38,844 bases of DNA from an uncultured Actinomycetes bacterium (GTDB lineage Bacteria; Actinomycetota; Actinomycetes; Nanopelagicales; Nanopelagicaceae): assembly GCA_903920065.1 (NCBI GenBank), contig CAIXKQ010000005.1, positions 1 through 38,844 on the forward strand. The letters run 5' to 3'. The notes beneath the pieces were generated by a model, which was not told the DNA's origin, ran no database searches, and worked only from the letters and a program-made list of their open reading frames with translations. Within the stretch, counting starts at the first letter, position 1. Every line of letters begins with the position of its first letter. Positions 1 through 9,849 of the stretch are shown in pieces. The position numbers and the translations under genes are program-made.

Positions 1-1068
1 ATGTATACCTTTGAAGATCGTGGTGGCCGATCCATTACGTTACGCCCGGAAGGAACAGCTGGTGTGATGCGTGCTGTGATTGAACAGAATCTAGATCGTG
101 GTCAACTTCCCGTTAAGGTTTGGTACTCCGGACAATTCTTTAGAGCAGAACGTCCGCAAGCGGGACGCTATCGACAGTTCTACCAAGTAGGAATCGAAGC
201 GATTGGCGTGGATGATCCAGCCATTGATGCAGAAGTGATTGCAATTGCAGATCGCGGCTTTAAAAACTTAGGTCTTCGCAACTACCGTTTGGAAATTACC
301 TCATTAGGAGATGCGCAGTCGCGAGCGGCTCATCGCATAGATTTGATGGCCTTTATCAATAAACTTGATTTAGATGAGGCAACAGCCAAGCGAGCAGAGA
401 TCAACCCGCTTCGTCTCTTTGATGATAAGCGACCAGAGATGCAAGCGGCGATGGCTAAGGCGCCGCTCTTACTTGAGTATCTATCCGAGCCTTCCCGAAA
501 GAGCTTCGAGTTAGTGCAGAGTTATCTTCAAGCGATGAAGATTGACTTTGTCATCAATCCTCGCATGGTTCGGGGATTGGATTACTACACGGGCACGACC
601 TTTGAATTTGTTCATTCCGATCTAGGTGCGCAATCGGGAATCGGTGGCGGCGGTCGCTATGACGGACTGATGGAAATCTTGGGCGGACAATCTTTATCTG
701 GAATCGGATTTGGTCTCGGCGTTGACCGCGCACTGCTTGCAGCTATTGCTGAAAATTCACTTCCGGCGAAGGATTTCACCTCCGACTTATTCCTTATTCC
801 TTTAGGTGAGGAAGCGATGCAGATCGCCCTCATTACGGCCGAAGATTTACGAGCGTCTGGAATCCGAACAGAGATTGCCTTCGGAGATCGTGCGCTCAAA
901 GGCGCCATGAAAGCTGCTGATAAATCAGGAGCCCGATATGTAGTGGTGTTAGGGGATTCTGAGATTTCTAGCGGAAACGTTGACCTCAAGCGCATGAGTG
1001 ATGGAGTTCTAACTTCGGTTAAGATTACGCAATTGCGGGATCAGTTACGTCAGGCACTTTCGCTCTAA
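1..1068 (+). CDS. hisS: Histidyl-tRNA synthetase, 5'-truncated by window edge
   Basis: Class II synthetase that charges tRNA-His with histidine in the cytoplasm. The visible 355 residues begin at the MYTFEDR / TLRPEGT region, which lies some 60-70 residues into a normal protein of about 420. The true start is therefore outside the window and the first ATG here is internal. Motif 2 is seen as [14 protein letters not shown] (about 47-60), the histidine-specific segment as [13 protein letters not shown] (191-203), then GGGGRYDGL (215-223) and motif 3 [10 protein letters not shown] (234-243). The C-terminal anticodon-binding domain runs from about 260 to the end. aspS follows after 29 bases, the usual hisS-aspS pairing. 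The identification is secure; only the N-terminus is missing. Confidence 0.97.
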   Translation: MYTFEDRGGRSITLRPEGTAGVMRAVIEQNLDRGQLPVKVWYSGQFFRAERPQAGRYRQFYQVGIEAIGVDDPAIDAEVIAIADRGFKNLGLRNYRLEITSLGDAQSRAAHRIDLMAFINKLDLDEATAKRAEINPLRLFDDKRPEMQAAMAKAPLLLEYLSEPSRKSFELVQSYLQAMKIDFVINPRMVRGLDYYTGTTFEFVHSDLGAQSGIGGGGRYDGLMEILGGQSLSGIGFGLGVDRALLAAIAENSLPAKDFTSDLFLIPLGEEAMQIALITAEDLRASGIRTEIAFGDRALKGAMKAADKSGARYVVVLGDSEISSGNVDLKRMSDGVLTSVKITQLRDQLRQALSL

Positions 1069-1097
1069 CGCACTCATTTCTTAAAGGTGGCTTTCTA

Positions 1098-2837
1098 ATG
1101 TTGAGAGATCATGATGCTGGCGCTCTATGGGCTACGCACGTCGGCCAGGTCGTGACTTTGGCTGGCTGGGTTGCTCGTCGCAGAGATCATGGCGGGGTTG
1201 CTTTTATTGATTTGCGTGATGGCACAGGTTCAGTGCAGGTAGTTATTCGCGATGAAAAACTGGCAGGTCAACTGCGGGCTGAGTGGTGTCTGCAAATCAC
1301 GGGAGAAGTTGCCCTACGTCCGGCCGGAAATGAGAATGCAAATATTCCGACAGGTGCGATAGAAGTAATGGGCGATGACATCGTGGTTCTGAGCGAATCT
1401 GCTCCGCTTCCTTTTCCAGTTGATTCTGGTAGTGAAGTCGATATCTCTGAAGAAGTTCGATTGCGATACCGATATTTGGATTTACGTCGTGAAGGGCCAG
1501 CAGCGAATTTACGACTGCGCTCCCGAGTCACATCAGCAATTCGTGGTGTGATGGAAGAGCTCGATTTCTATGAAATTGAAACTCCTTACCTCACCCGATC
1601 AACTCCGGAAGGGGCACGTGACTTTCTAGTTCCGGTTCGTCTGCAGCCAGGCAGTTGGTATGCCTTGCCACAGTCTCCACAGTTGTTTAAGCAACTACTG
1701 ATGGTCGCAGGCATGGAGCGTTACTATCAAATTGCACGTTGTTTCCGCGATGAAGATTTCCGGGCAGATCGTCAACCCGAGTTCACGCAGCTAGATATAG
1801 AGATGTCATTTATTGACCAGGCAGATATCTTGGCAGTTGCGGAAAAGATTCTGGTCAAAGTGTGGAAGCAGGCGGTTAATTACGATATTCCTACGCCCAT
1901 CCCACATATGACTTATGCCGATGCTATGAACAAATATGGTTCAGACAAACCCGATCTTCGCTTCGGACAGCAGCTCATTGAAGTCACTGACTTCTTTAGC
2001 CAGACACCTTTTAGAGTATTTCAAGCTCCGTATGTTGGAGCAGTCATCATGCCAGGCGGCGCAGATTCACCACGTCGTGAACTAGATGCTTGGCAAGATT
2101 GGGCAAAGGCACGTGGTGCAAAGGGCATCGCATATATTTTGGTCAATGCTGATGGCACTCTTGGTGGCCCAGTCTCGAAAAATATTTCCGAGACTGAACA
2201 AGCAGGAATTGTGGCTGCTGTGGGGGCTAAGGCAGGAGATGCAATCTTCTTCGCAGCCGGTGATAAGTCACCCTCACAACAATTGCTGGGTGCGGCGCGG
2301 CTCGAAATTGGTAAGCGTTGCGATCTGATTAAGCAAGGTTCGTGGGAGTTTGTTTGGGTAGTAGATGCTCCAATGTTTGAGCCAACTGATGGTGGAGGAT
2401 GGACTGCAGTTCACCACCCATTTACCGGGCCTAAGCCAGAATTTGCAAAGAGTTTTAAGAGAGATCCGGCATCGGCGTTGGCTTATGCCTATGACATAGT
2501 TCTCAATGGAACCGAGTTAGGTGGCGGTTCGATTCGTATTCATGATCGTGACATTCAAAAAGATGTCTTCTCAGTTATTGGTTTAAGTGATGATGAGGCT
2601 CAGAGCAAGTTTGGATTCTTGTTAGAAGCTTTTAACTATGGACCACCGCCCCATGGTGGAATCGCACTAGGTTTGGATCGAGTATGTGCATTGCTAACAA
2701 ACTCAGATTCAATTCGTGAGGTCATTGCCTTTCCAAAGACAGCCAGCGGGGGAGACCCACTTACTGGTGCGCCAACTCCCATTACTGCTGCGCAACGTAA
2801 AGAAGCAGCAATCGATTGGACACCTCCGAAGGAGTAA
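1098..2837 (+). CDS. aspS: Aspartyl-tRNA synthetase, probably non-discriminating (Asp/Asn)
   Basis: Class IIb synthetase of 579 residues, the usual bacterial length. An N-terminal OB-fold anticodon domain (about 1-105, with [11 protein letters not shown]) precedes the catalytic core. Motif 2 starts at F216-R217-D218-E219, a GAD insertion lies around 290-410, and motif 3 is G520-R528 (GGIALGLDR). Residue 31 is His and the RPAGNENAN loop (75-83) contains Gly. As I recall for non-discriminating bacterial AspRS such as that of Pseudomonas aeruginosa, His31 and a nearby Gly mark enzymes that also charge tRNA-Asn, for later GatCAB amidation. That part is inference, since no gat genes are in the window. 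The ATG is preceded by the purine-rich AAAGGTGG ending 7 bases upstream. Confidence 0.97.
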   Translation: MLRDHDAGALWATHVGQVVTLAGWVARRRDHGGVAFIDLRDGTGSVQVVIRDEKLAGQLRAEWCLQITGEVALRPAGNENANIPTGAIEVMGDDIVVLSESAPLPFPVDSGSEVDISEEVRLRYRYLDLRREGPAANLRLRSRVTSAIRGVMEELDFYEIETPYLTRSTPEGARDFLVPVRLQPGSWYALPQSPQLFKQLLMVAGMERYYQIARCFRDEDFRADRQPEFTQLDIEMSFIDQADILAVAEKILVKVWKQAVNYDIPTPIPHMTYADAMNKYGSDKPDLRFGQQLIEVTDFFSQTPFRVFQAPYVGAVIMPGGADSPRRELDAWQDWAKARGAKGIAYILVNADGTLGGPVSKNISETEQAGIVAAVGAKAGDAIFFAAGDKSPSQQLLGAARLEIGKRCDLIKQGSWEFVWVVDAPMFEPTDGGGWTAVHHPFTGPKPEFAKSFKRDPASALAYAYDIVLNGTELGGGSIRIHDRDIQKDVFSVIGLSDDEAQSKFGFLLEAFNYGPPPHGGIALGLDRVCALLTNSDSIREVIAFPKTASGGDPLTGAPTPITAAQRKEAAIDWTPPKE

Positions 2838-2843
2838 TTCCGG

Positions 2844-2849
2844 TAGGCT
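2844..2849 (+). promoter_or_regulatory. -10 hexamer TAGGCT, leaderless promoter of the DUF948-like gene
   Basis: TAGGCT fits the actinobacterial -10 pattern TANNNT and ends exactly 6 bases before the ATG at 2856. Transcription would then start at or next to the A of the start codon. No Shine-Dalgarno is at the proper distance. The same spacing recurs at ten other genes here. Confidence 0.6.
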
Positions 2850-2855
2850 AGATAT

Positions 2856-3218
2856 ATGGGTCCTGGTGGAATAGCAACAATAATTGCAGCGGCATCACTT
2901 TTCGTGATCGCCGTGGCTGTTGCCTATGCCGTTATCCGTGTGGGCAGATTCATTGACGAGGCCAAGGTTTCATTGAAGGCTTTTACCGAAGACACAACGC
3001 CTCTCTTAACCGAGTCAACTCGCACACTGGAACTGATCAATAGTCCGCTGGCTAGCTTTGCCAAGATCACCAAGAATGTTGAAGAAGTCACCACAAAGGT
3101 AACTGATGCAACAACGGGTTTCATAGATAAGAACGGCCCGGCTGTTAAGGTTGCGGGTGCACTTATTAGCGCGGCGCAAATGAGTAAGGGTCGTAAATCG
3201 AAGAAGAAATCTGACTAG
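2856..3218 (+). CDS. DUF948-like small membrane-anchored protein
   Basis: A 120-residue protein of unknown function. It has one N-terminal membrane segment (about 6-28, rich in Ala, Val and Ile), then an amphipathic Thr/Glu/Lys-rich helix-like region (about 35-95) containing TEDTTPLLTEST and KNVEEVTTKVTDAT. It ends in a strongly basic tail (GRKSKKKSD). This matches my recollection of DUF948 proteins, which sit between aspS and alaS in many actinobacteria and resemble structural or envelope proteins rather than enzymes. It is likely tethered to the inner face of the membrane with a cytoplasmic helical domain. It has its own probable leaderless promoter, with alaS 38 bases downstream. The family call is moderately firm and the function unknown. 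Confidence 0.75.
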   Translation: MGPGGIATIIAAASLFVIAVAVAYAVIRVGRFIDEAKVSLKAFTEDTTPLLTESTRTLELINSPLASFAKITKNVEEVTTKVTDATTGFIDKNGPAVKVAGALISAAQMSKGRKSKKKSD

Positions 3219-3256
3219 TCAGAAATCTCAATAGTCAGAGTGGGTGAATGTAACTA

Positions 3257-5932
3257 GTGGAGTCCTCGGAGATACGTTCGCGTTGGCTACGATTCTTTGA
3301 ATCTGAAAATCGCCAAGGCTTAACCCATACCGTCGTACCTTCTGCATCCTTAATTGCCGATGATCCGAATCTGCTCTTGGTCAACGCTGGCATGGTGCCT
3401 TTTAAGCCATTCTTCCTCGGCGAGGTAACGCCTCCTTATAAGCGCGCTACCTCAGTTCAGAAATGCGTTCGAACGCTAGATATTGATGAAGTAGGAAAGA
3501 CCACTCGTCACGCTTCCTTCTTTCAGATGTGTGGCAACTTCTCTTTCGGTGATTATTTCAAGGAAGGTGCGATCGCACTTGCTTGGGAACTTCTGACTCG
3601 AGCAATCAAAGATGGTGGTTATGGTTTTCCAGAAGAGAAGTTATGGGTAACCGTTTATTTAGATGATGACGAAGCTGCAGATATTTGGCATAAGAAGATT
3701 GGTGTTCCTCGCGAACGCATACAACGTCGAGATATGGCAGATAATTTCTGGTCGATGGGCGTTCCAGGACCTTGTGGTCCATGTTCTGAGATTTATTATG
3801 ATCGAGGTCCTGCATATGGCGTTGACGGTGGTCCGATCGCCGATGAAAACCGCTATTTGGAAATCTGGAATCTCGTGTTCATGCAAAATGAGCGAGGTGC
3901 TGGCGGCGGTAAGGATGGCTATCCGATTCTTGGCGAACTACCAGCTAAAAGTATTGATACCGGTTTAGGTTTGGAGCGAACAGCTGCGCTCTTGCAAGGT
4001 GTTGAAAATATCTATGAGATTGATACCACGATGAAGATTCTCAAGAGAGCATCTGAGCTATCTTCAGTCACGTACGGCTCTTCGCAGAAATCAGATGTGG
4101 CCCTACGAGTTGTTGCAGACCATGCTCGTACATCGGCGATGCTTATCGGCGACGGTGTAACACCGGGAAATGAAGGCCGGGGTTATGTTCTCCGACGAAT
4201 GATGCGCCGGACAATTCGTAATATGCGCTTGCTCGGGGTTAATGATCCCATCATGTCCGAACTCACTGTTGCAGCCATTGAGGCTATGGGAGCGCAATAT
4301 CCAGAGTTGATTTCAGATAAGAAGCGAATTCTTTCTGTTTCTGAGTCAGAGGAAGAGTCATTTTTGCAGACGCTAAAAAGCGGAACGCAGATTTTTGACC
4401 TTGCTTCGACACAAATCAAGGCGAGTAAGAAGAAAGTCCTTCCCGGAGATGAAGTTTTTAAGCTTCACGATACCTATGGATTCCCCTTCGATCTCACGCT
4501 AGAAATGGCGCGCGAAGAAGGTCTAGAAGTCGATGAAGATGGCTTCAGAAGGTTAATGAACGAACAGCGCGATCGAGCTAAGGCTGATGCAAAGGCGAAG
4601 AAGAGTGGCCACACAGATGTATCTGAGTATAAGAAGATTGCAGATGTATCAGGAATAACGAACTTTGTTGGCTATACCCACACCAGCACCGAATCAACAA
4701 TCACTGGTCTCTTGGTAGACGGTGTCAGTGTTGAGTCGGCTCAGGCGGGGCAAGAAATTGAAGTCATTCTTGATCGCACTCCTTTTTATGCTGAGGGCGG
4801 TGGTCAGCTAGCTGATGGTGGAGTAATCACACTTGCATCTGGTGCGGTCATAGAAATTGATGATGTGCAAACTCCGGTCAATGGGCTTTCAGTCCACCGC
4901 GGACGAATACTTTCAGGTGAAGCGAGCATTAAGTCTTCGGTGCAGGCTGTCATAGATATTGAACGTCGTAATGCAATCTCACGTGCACATACTGCAACTC
5001 ACATGGTGCACAAGGCTTTCCGTGAACTTCTAGGTGAAACTGCTACCCAAGCTGGTTCTGAGAATTCACCGGGCAGATTCCGCTTTGATTTCCCATCTAC
5101 TGGAGCGGTGCCAGCATCTGTCTTAGACGATGTTGAATCACGAGTGAACACATTGCTTTTGGATAACCTGGCTGTCACTGCAGAAGTGATGTCGCAGGAG
5201 GCGGCGAAAAAAAGTGGAGCGATGGCACTCTTTGGTGAGAAGTATGGAGATCAAGTGCGCGTTGTCAGCGTCGGTGACTGGGCGCGAGAGCTCTGCGGAG
5301 GAACACATGTGGAGCGTTCTGGCCAATTAGGTGTGGTTAAACTCTTAAGTGAATCTTCCATTGGTGCAGGTGTGCGCCGAGTTGAGGCTCTAGTTGGCAT
5401 CGATGCATATAAGTTCCTGGCTCGCGAGCATGTTTTATTGAACTCTTTGACTGAGCTCATGAAGGGCTCACGAGCTGAGGAGTTACCTGAGAGAATCTCT
5501 GAGCTACTCGGGAAGATGAAAGAGATTGAGAAAGAATTAGCAGTTGTTCGCTCCGCACAGGCACTAGGGCAGGTTGATTCATTGCTCAAGGGTGCAAAGG
5601 TAATTGGTGGAACAACTGTTATCACCGCTCTTTTGCCTGATTCCATCGCCGCAGATGATTTAAGAAAGATAGCCCTAGATTTACGTAATCGCACTGCGCA
5701 GTCAGCAGTGGCACTTATCAGCTCAGTAGATTCGAAACCAGTATTAATCGTTGCGGTAAGTGAGAAGGCGCGCGAGCTAGGTCTTAAGGCGGGGGCTTTG
5801 GTCAAGATTGGTTCCACAATTTTGGGCGGCGGTGGTGGTGGCAAAGATGACGTCGCACAAGGCGGTGGAGTTGATGCATCAAAATCTTCACTGGCTCTCT
5901 CGGCAATCGAAGATTCAATCGCTGGAAATTAG
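3257..5932 (+). CDS. alaS: Alanyl-tRNA synthetase
   Basis: Full-length class II synthetase of 891 residues. The start is GTG at 3257, giving [15 protein letters not shown], which aligns with the conserved AlaRS N-terminus; a weak GGGTG lies about 10 bases upstream. The catalytic domain holds [13 protein letters not shown] and [19 protein letters not shown]. The editing domain shows the zinc-type motif H578-TAT-H582 and C680-GGTH684, which deacylates Ser- and Gly-tRNA-Ala. A C-Ala domain ends in a glycine-rich run and KDDVAQGGG (about 855-875). ruvX begins 3 bases after the stop, so the two are almost certainly cotranscribed. Confidence 0.98.
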   Translation: MESSEIRSRWLRFFESENRQGLTHTVVPSASLIADDPNLLLVNAGMVPFKPFFLGEVTPPYKRATSVQKCVRTLDIDEVGKTTRHASFFQMCGNFSFGDYFKEGAIALAWELLTRAIKDGGYGFPEEKLWVTVYLDDDEAADIWHKKIGVPRERIQRRDMADNFWSMGVPGPCGPCSEIYYDRGPAYGVDGGPIADENRYLEIWNLVFMQNERGAGGGKDGYPILGELPAKSIDTGLGLERTAALLQGVENIYEIDTTMKILKRASELSSVTYGSSQKSDVALRVVADHARTSAMLIGDGVTPGNEGRGYVLRRMMRRTIRNMRLLGVNDPIMSELTVAAIEAMGAQYPELISDKKRILSVSESEEESFLQTLKSGTQIFDLASTQIKASKKKVLPGDEVFKLHDTYGFPFDLTLEMAREEGLEVDEDGFRRLMNEQRDRAKADAKAKKSGHTDVSEYKKIADVSGITNFVGYTHTSTESTITGLLVDGVSVESAQAGQEIEVILDRTPFYAEGGGQLADGGVITLASGAVIEIDDVQTPVNGLSVHRGRILSGEASIKSSVQAVIDIERRNAISRAHTATHMVHKAFRELLGETATQAGSENSPGRFRFDFPSTGAVPASVLDDVESRVNTLLLDNLAVTAEVMSQEAAKKSGAMALFGEKYGDQVRVVSVGDWARELCGGTHVERSGQLGVVKLLSESSIGAGVRRVEALVGIDAYKFLAREHVLLNSLTELMKGSRAEELPERISELLGKMKEIEKELAVVRSAQALGQVDSLLKGAKVIGGTTVITALLPDSIAADDLRKIALDLRNRTAQSAVALISSVDSKPVLIVAVSEKARELGLKAGALVKIGSTILGGGGGGKDDVAQGGGVDASKSSLALSAIEDSIAGN

Positions 5933-5935
5933 CCG

Positions 5936-6355
5936 ATGAGAGGTCGAAGAATTGCCTTCGATTACGGGGATATTCGTATCGGTGTCGCGATCAGTGATCC
6001 AGATAGCATTCTCGCTACTCCACTGACAGTGTTGCAGGCACAAAGTCCACAATTAATATCGGAGCTCACCTCAATTTTCGCTGAGTATGAACCGGTTTCA
6101 GTATTTATCGGAGAACCAAAACATATGTCTGGTCAAAGCGGAGATAGTGTTGCAAAAGCTAAAACCTTCGGAGAATTGATCGCGAAAACTTTCGGCGTCA
6201 GCGTTATCTATGTTGATGAGAGGCTTTCTTCGGTCTCGGCTCAGAAGAAGCTAAAGGATGCAGGAGTCAATACCCGCGATTCTAAGAAAGTGATCGATGC
6301 CATGGCAGCTGTTGCCATCCTAGAACAAGGGTTGGCGATTGAAAAACTTTCTTAG
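5936..6355 (+). CDS. ruvX: RuvX/YqgF-family RNase H-fold nuclease
   Basis: A 139-residue YqgF protein, the family's normal size. The RNase H fold opens with RRIAFDYGDIRIGVAISD (4-21), where Asp9 is the first acidic catalytic position. It continues with VFIGEPKHMSGQSG and ends in YVDERLSS ... KVIDAMAAVAIL with the later acidic residues. The family includes pre-16S rRNA 5'-end maturation nucleases and was earlier predicted to be a Holliday-junction resolvase. The alaS-ruvX-mltG order is a common conserved cluster. Its last 17 bases overlap mltG in another frame, pointing to translational coupling. Confidence 0.95.
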   Translation: MRGRRIAFDYGDIRIGVAISDPDSILATPLTVLQAQSPQLISELTSIFAEYEPVSVFIGEPKHMSGQSGDSVAKAKTFGELIAKTFGVSVIYVDERLSSVSAQKKLKDAGVNTRDSKKVIDAMAAVAILEQGLAIEKLS

Positions 6356-7376
6356 AATTGCAATATTTAGAGTGGGTCTTGCCTGTGTTGCTGTATTCGT
6401 TCTTACTTTTGGTCTGGATTTAGTGCGCAATCTTGATTCATCGGCACCGGATTTTTCATGTGCGGCAAAGTCCGAAGAAGAAGTGCTGATAAAGATTGAC
6501 GCTGGTGAAGCCGGCTCATCCATTGGTGCATCCTTGGCTAAAGCCGGAGTAATCAAGTCTTCGGAAGCATATTTTCGTCTCGCGGTAGCTGATGCAAGGG
6601 CGGCGCAGGTTGCGCCCGGAACTCACAGATTACAGAAGAATTTATGTGTAGCAGATTCATTGGAACAGTTACTTGACTCGAAGAGAATCGTTGGGCTGAT
6701 AAATATCTCTGAAGGTATGTGGGTGAGTGAGGTCTTGCCTCAGATGCATGCCTCAGGTTTCACACAAGAAGCGGTTAAGTCGGCTTTGAAAACTCTCAAC
6801 AAACCTCGTGGCTTTGATCAGATTGAAGGCTTACTTTTCCCTGCGCAATACAGTTTTGCGCAATCAACTTCTGCAAGTGATGCGCTATCAGCGATGATTT
6901 CTCGTGCTGAGAAGGAGATGCGAAGTGCAGGCTTCTATAGTTCGAACACTGGTTACACCCCAACCCAACTACTTGTAATCGCCTCCCTGATTCAGGCAGA
7001 AGTCGGAGAGAAGGACTTCACAAAAGTCTCGCAGGTAGTGCGAAATAGATTGAAGAAAGGGATGCCACTGCAGTTCGATTCGACGGTGCACTATGTGATG
7101 CAATCTCGAGGCAGTATTTTCTTAAGCACAAAATCTACCTTGCTTACTTCAAGTTATAACACGTATCGAAAGTATGGGCTTCCGCCTGGACCGATTAACA
7201 ATCCTGGATCGGCAGCCATGCGCGCGGCAGCCACTCCACTGCAAGGTGATTGGCTATATTTCATCACAGTGGCACCCGGTGATACTAGGTTTACCGCCGA
7301 TCTCGAAGAATTCAATCAGTGGAAGTACGAGTACAAGAAGAATTTGCGGGCTGGAAAGTTTAGGAGTCAGAAGTGA
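6339..7376 (+). CDS. mltG: Endolytic murein transglycosylase MltG (YceG-like)
   Basis: Membrane-bound enzyme that cleaves nascent peptidoglycan strands. It has 345 residues: a short cytoplasmic N-terminus, one membrane segment (about 8-28), a LysM-like region (about 45-110) and the YceG catalytic domain. Visible motifs are EGLLFPAQYSF (about 163-173) and LLVIASLIQAEVG (211-223), in which Glu221 matches the catalytic Glu218 of the E. coli enzyme, followed by QFDSTVHYVM and LPPGPINNPG. The start is TTG at 6339, 17 bases inside ruvX; it is the only start that keeps the membrane anchor complete. It overlaps aroE by 4 bases, although the two have unrelated roles. Confidence 0.94.
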   Translation: MKNFLRIAIFRVGLACVAVFVLTFGLDLVRNLDSSAPDFSCAAKSEEEVLIKIDAGEAGSSIGASLAKAGVIKSSEAYFRLAVADARAAQVAPGTHRLQKNLCVADSLEQLLDSKRIVGLINISEGMWVSEVLPQMHASGFTQEAVKSALKTLNKPRGFDQIEGLLFPAQYSFAQSTSASDALSAMISRAEKEMRSAGFYSSNTGYTPTQLLVIASLIQAEVGEKDFTKVSQVVRNRLKKGMPLQFDSTVHYVMQSRGSIFLSTKSTLLTSSYNTYRKYGLPPGPINNPGSAAMRAAATPLQGDWLYFITVAPGDTRFTADLEEFNQWKYEYKKNLRAGKFRSQK

Positions 7377-8173
7377 TTAGAGGAGCGGTACTAGGTTCGC
7401 CCATAACTCACTCACTTTCTCCCCGATTACATCGCGCCGCTTTTGACTATCTAGGGGTGGAGGCAAACTATGAGGCGATCGATGTTCCGGCGGGATCATT
7501 GGAGTCTTTCATTAAGGAACGCGGAGCCGAATTCGATTATTTCTCGCTCACGATGCCTTTGAAAGAGGAAGTTCTTAAACTTCCTACTCATGCTGATCCG
7601 CTACTTGCCAAGATTCAATCTGCAAATACTCTCTGGAAAGAAAATGGTGGCTGGTCACTCACATCTACTGATGGTTCAGGTTTTCTTGCTGCGTTAAGTT
7701 ACGCCGACCTTCACGATTTTAATAGAGTACTTATTCTCGGAGCCGGGGGAACTGCGCGTGCGTTAGCCGGTGCGATGGATGGGAAAGCCAAAGAGATTCA
7801 TATTCTCGGACGTAGTTCGGTACGCGCTCCTGCGCTTAAGTCTGCCGTTACCACCTCCGAGTTTGAATATCTCGCCTGGAATTCAGGGGCAGATTTCTCT
7901 TTGTATGACCTCGTTATCAATACAACTCCGGCTGGTGCAGCCGATCTTTTAGCCGATTCCCTTGATGTCGGAATAGAGACTGTGTTTTTTGATGTGATCT
8001 ATAAACCCTGGCCGACTGTGCTAGCTGCCGCCTGGAGGGATTCAGGAGGAAGAGTTATCAATGGGCTTGAACTCTTGCTCTATCAGGGCATCGATCAAAT
8101 GGAGATTGTTCTTGGTAAAAGTCTAGATCGCGTTAATTTGGCCAGTCACCTGCGCCCGCTACTTCGTAAATAG
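7373..8173 (+). CDS. aroE: Shikimate dehydrogenase (NADP+)
   Basis: Reduces 3-dehydroshikimate to shikimate with NADPH in the chorismate pathway. It has 266 residues. The shikimate site is visible as PITHSLSPRLH (10-20) and SLTMPLKEE, with the catalytic Lys64. The Rossmann nucleotide loop is LILGAGGTARAL (about 122-133), followed by VINTTPAGA. The GTG start at 7373 overlaps the mltG stop by 4 bases and has TAGGAG upstream. The substrate motif reads SLTMPLK rather than the common NVTxPxK; actinobacterial homologues usually look like this. aroC, aroK, aroB and aroQ follow, interrupted only by a prepilin-peptidase-like gene. Confidence 0.95.
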   Translation: MIRGAVLGSPITHSLSPRLHRAAFDYLGVEANYEAIDVPAGSLESFIKERGAEFDYFSLTMPLKEEVLKLPTHADPLLAKIQSANTLWKENGGWSLTSTDGSGFLAALSYADLHDFNRVLILGAGGTARALAGAMDGKAKEIHILGRSSVRAPALKSAVTTSEFEYLAWNSGADFSLYDLVINTTPAGAADLLADSLDVGIETVFFDVIYKPWPTVLAAAWRDSGGRVINGLELLLYQGIDQMEIVLGKSLDRVNLASHLRPLLRK

Positions 8174-8212
8174 TTAATCCACAGCTACTTAATTCCACTT
8201 GCCTGGATTGCC

Positions 8213-8218
8213 TAGGCT
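8213..8218 (+). promoter_or_regulatory. -10 hexamer TAGGCT, leaderless promoter of the A24 peptidase gene
   Basis: TAGGCT, identical to the hexamer before the DUF948-like gene, ends 6 bases before the ATG at 8225. There is no Shine-Dalgarno. It lies in the 51-base gap after aroE, so this gene can be transcribed apart from the mltG-aroE unit. Confidence 0.6.
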
Positions 8219-8224
8219 CGGCCT

Positions 8225-8614
8225 ATGGCGCTGATTATTGTTCTTTCTCTTTACATCAGTCTCTTTGACTTACGTCATCACCGAATCACGAATCTTTCTA
8301 TCGTCCTCATCTCGGTGCTGTTGCTTATCGAGGGAGATTTTCACTTCTACTTTCGGACTGGGATCATCTTTCTTTGTGTACTGCTCGTCGCAGCCATTTT
8401 TGGGGGATTGGGCGCAGGGGATGTGAAACTACTCTTTGCGGTGGCTCTCGTGGCCATTCCGATGGAGTCAATGAATATCTTCTTAACCTTTCTGGTGCTG
8501 GCCGTTTTAATCTTGGCCGTGTTAACAATTGCGGCCCGAATGCGCATACGGGGCAATATTGCGCTAGCTCCTGCGATATGTGCGTCTTATCTCGCCCTTT
8601 TGTTATCGAGGTGA
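8225..8614 (+). CDS. Type IV prepilin peptidase-like protein (A24 peptidase, CpaA/TadV size)
   Basis: A 129-residue polytopic membrane protein carrying only the A24 aspartyl peptidase domain, without the N-methyltransferase domain of full-length PilD. The two catalytic aspartates are visible: Asp15 in SLFDLRHHRITN and Asp66 in GLGAGDVKL, the GxGD signature. About four hydrophobic segments cover most of the chain. Members of this size (TadV/CpaA) process Flp or type IV prepilins by cleaving the leader at the cytoplasmic face. No pilin, secretion ATPase or Tad gene occurs in the window, so its substrate must be encoded elsewhere. It sits between aroE and aroC, a position I recall as common in actinobacteria. 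Confidence 0.88.
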   Translation: MALIIVLSLYISLFDLRHHRITNLSIVLISVLLLIEGDFHFYFRTGIIFLCVLLVAAIFGGLGAGDVKLLFAVALVAIPMESMNIFLTFLVLAVLILAVLTIAARMRIRGNIALAPAICASYLALLLSR

Positions 8615-8659
8615 GTAAATAATGCACGAGATTGCAATACTTTCTGCAAGAATAGGCAC

Positions 8660-9841
8660 ATGCGTTGGATCACTGCGGGCGAATCTCATGGCCAGGCCCT
8701 TTCGGCAATTATCGAAGGCATGCCGGCGCATATTCAGATCACTACTTCCGACATTGATTTCCATTTAGCGCGTCGCAGACTTGGCGTGGGTCGCGGAGCG
8801 CGACAGAATTTTGAGGCAGATAAGGTAACCATTCTCGGCGGAATCCGATTGGGCTCGACTCAAGGTGGTCCGATTGCAATTCAGGTGGGAAATAGTGAGT
8901 GGCCTAAATGGGAAAAAGTGATGTCAGCAGATCCGGTGCCACTTGATGAAATTGAGAATTTAGCGCGCAATGCCCCGCTGACTCGCCCTCGACCAGGTCA
9001 CGCTGACTTAGTAGGAATGCAGAAATATGACTTTGATGATGCGAGACCAATTTTGGAGAGAGCTAGTGCGCGAGAAACAGCATCGCGGGTGGCACTCGGT
9101 GCAATCGCCAGAAAATTCTTGGAACAGTCGGTGGGGATAACGATTCTTAGCCACGTAGTTTCTATCGGAAGTGTTCGTATTCCCGATGACTATGAACTAC
9201 CAAGTGAAAATGACATGTCGAGAATCGATGAAGATCCCGTGCGTTGCACGGATGCGGCGACAAGTGCAAAGATGATTACTGAGATTGAAGCAGCTCACGC
9301 TGATGGAGATACCTTGGGTGGCGTCTGTGAAGTACTTGCTTACAATCTTCCGCCAGGCTTAGGTTCACATGTTCATTGGGATCGCAGGTTAGACGCCCGC
9401 CTTGCAGCTGCGATGATGGGAATTCAGGCGATTAAAGGTGTTGAGATTGGTGATGGTTTTAGAACCGCTACCCGTCGTGGATCAGTTGCTCATGATGAAA
9501 TTGAACGTGCGAAAGATGGACACATAGCAAGACGTACTGATCGAGCAGGCGGTACCGAAGGCGGAATGTCCAATGGTGAGATTCTTCGAGTTTCTATCGC
9601 GATGAAGCCTATTTCTACCGTTCCTAAAGCCTTAGACACTATTGATGTCAAGACTGGTGAGGCTGCCAAAGCTATTAATCAACGATCTGATGTCTGCGCA
9701 GTTCCTGCCTCGGGAGTCGTAGCGGAGGCGATGGCTGCACTCGTTTTAGCTGAAGCAGTACTTGAAAAATTCGGTGGCGACTCAGTGCAAGAAGTTCGTA
9801 GAAATTTTGAGTCATATATGAAGAATTTGCGTTTCAAGTAG
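8660..9841 (+). CDS. aroC: Chorismate synthase
   Basis: Makes chorismate from 5-enolpyruvylshikimate 3-phosphate using reduced FMN. It has 393 residues, normal for the family. Signatures seen are [16 protein letters not shown] (2-17), [23 protein letters not shown], the central [15 protein letters not shown], and [16 protein letters not shown] near 295-310, followed by the C-terminal [17 protein letters not shown]. The start is ATG at 8660. An AAGAAT hexamer ends 6 bases upstream, the leaderless spacing but with an imperfect -10; no clear Shine-Dalgarno is present. aroK follows after 8 bases, and aroK-aroB-aroQ are joined by 4-base overlaps, so this is the head of the shikimate unit. Confidence 0.97.
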   Translation: MRWITAGESHGQALSAIIEGMPAHIQITTSDIDFHLARRRLGVGRGARQNFEADKVTILGGIRLGSTQGGPIAIQVGNSEWPKWEKVMSADPVPLDEIENLARNAPLTRPRPGHADLVGMQKYDFDDARPILERASARETASRVALGAIARKFLEQSVGITILSHVVSIGSVRIPDDYELPSENDMSRIDEDPVRCTDAATSAKMITEIEAAHADGDTLGGVCEVLAYNLPPGLGSHVHWDRRLDARLAAAMMGIQAIKGVEIGDGFRTATRRGSVAHDEIERAKDGHIARRTDRAGGTEGGMSNGEILRVSIAMKPISTVPKALDTIDVKTGEAAKAINQRSDVCAVPASGVVAEAMAALVLAEAVLEKFGGDSVQEVRRNFESYMKNLRFK

Positions 9842-9849
9842 GCCTCACC

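Noticed and set aside
5251-5844. Minus-strand open frame of 197 codons
   Set aside because: It lies wholly inside alaS, opposite its conserved editing and C-terminal domains. The translation is Ser/Thr/Pro-rich and low in complexity, as expected of a shadow frame.
7373-8173. Changed AroE substrate motif (SLTMPLK for NVTxPxK)
   Set aside because: The catalytic Lys64 is kept and the same form is usual in actinobacterial AroE.
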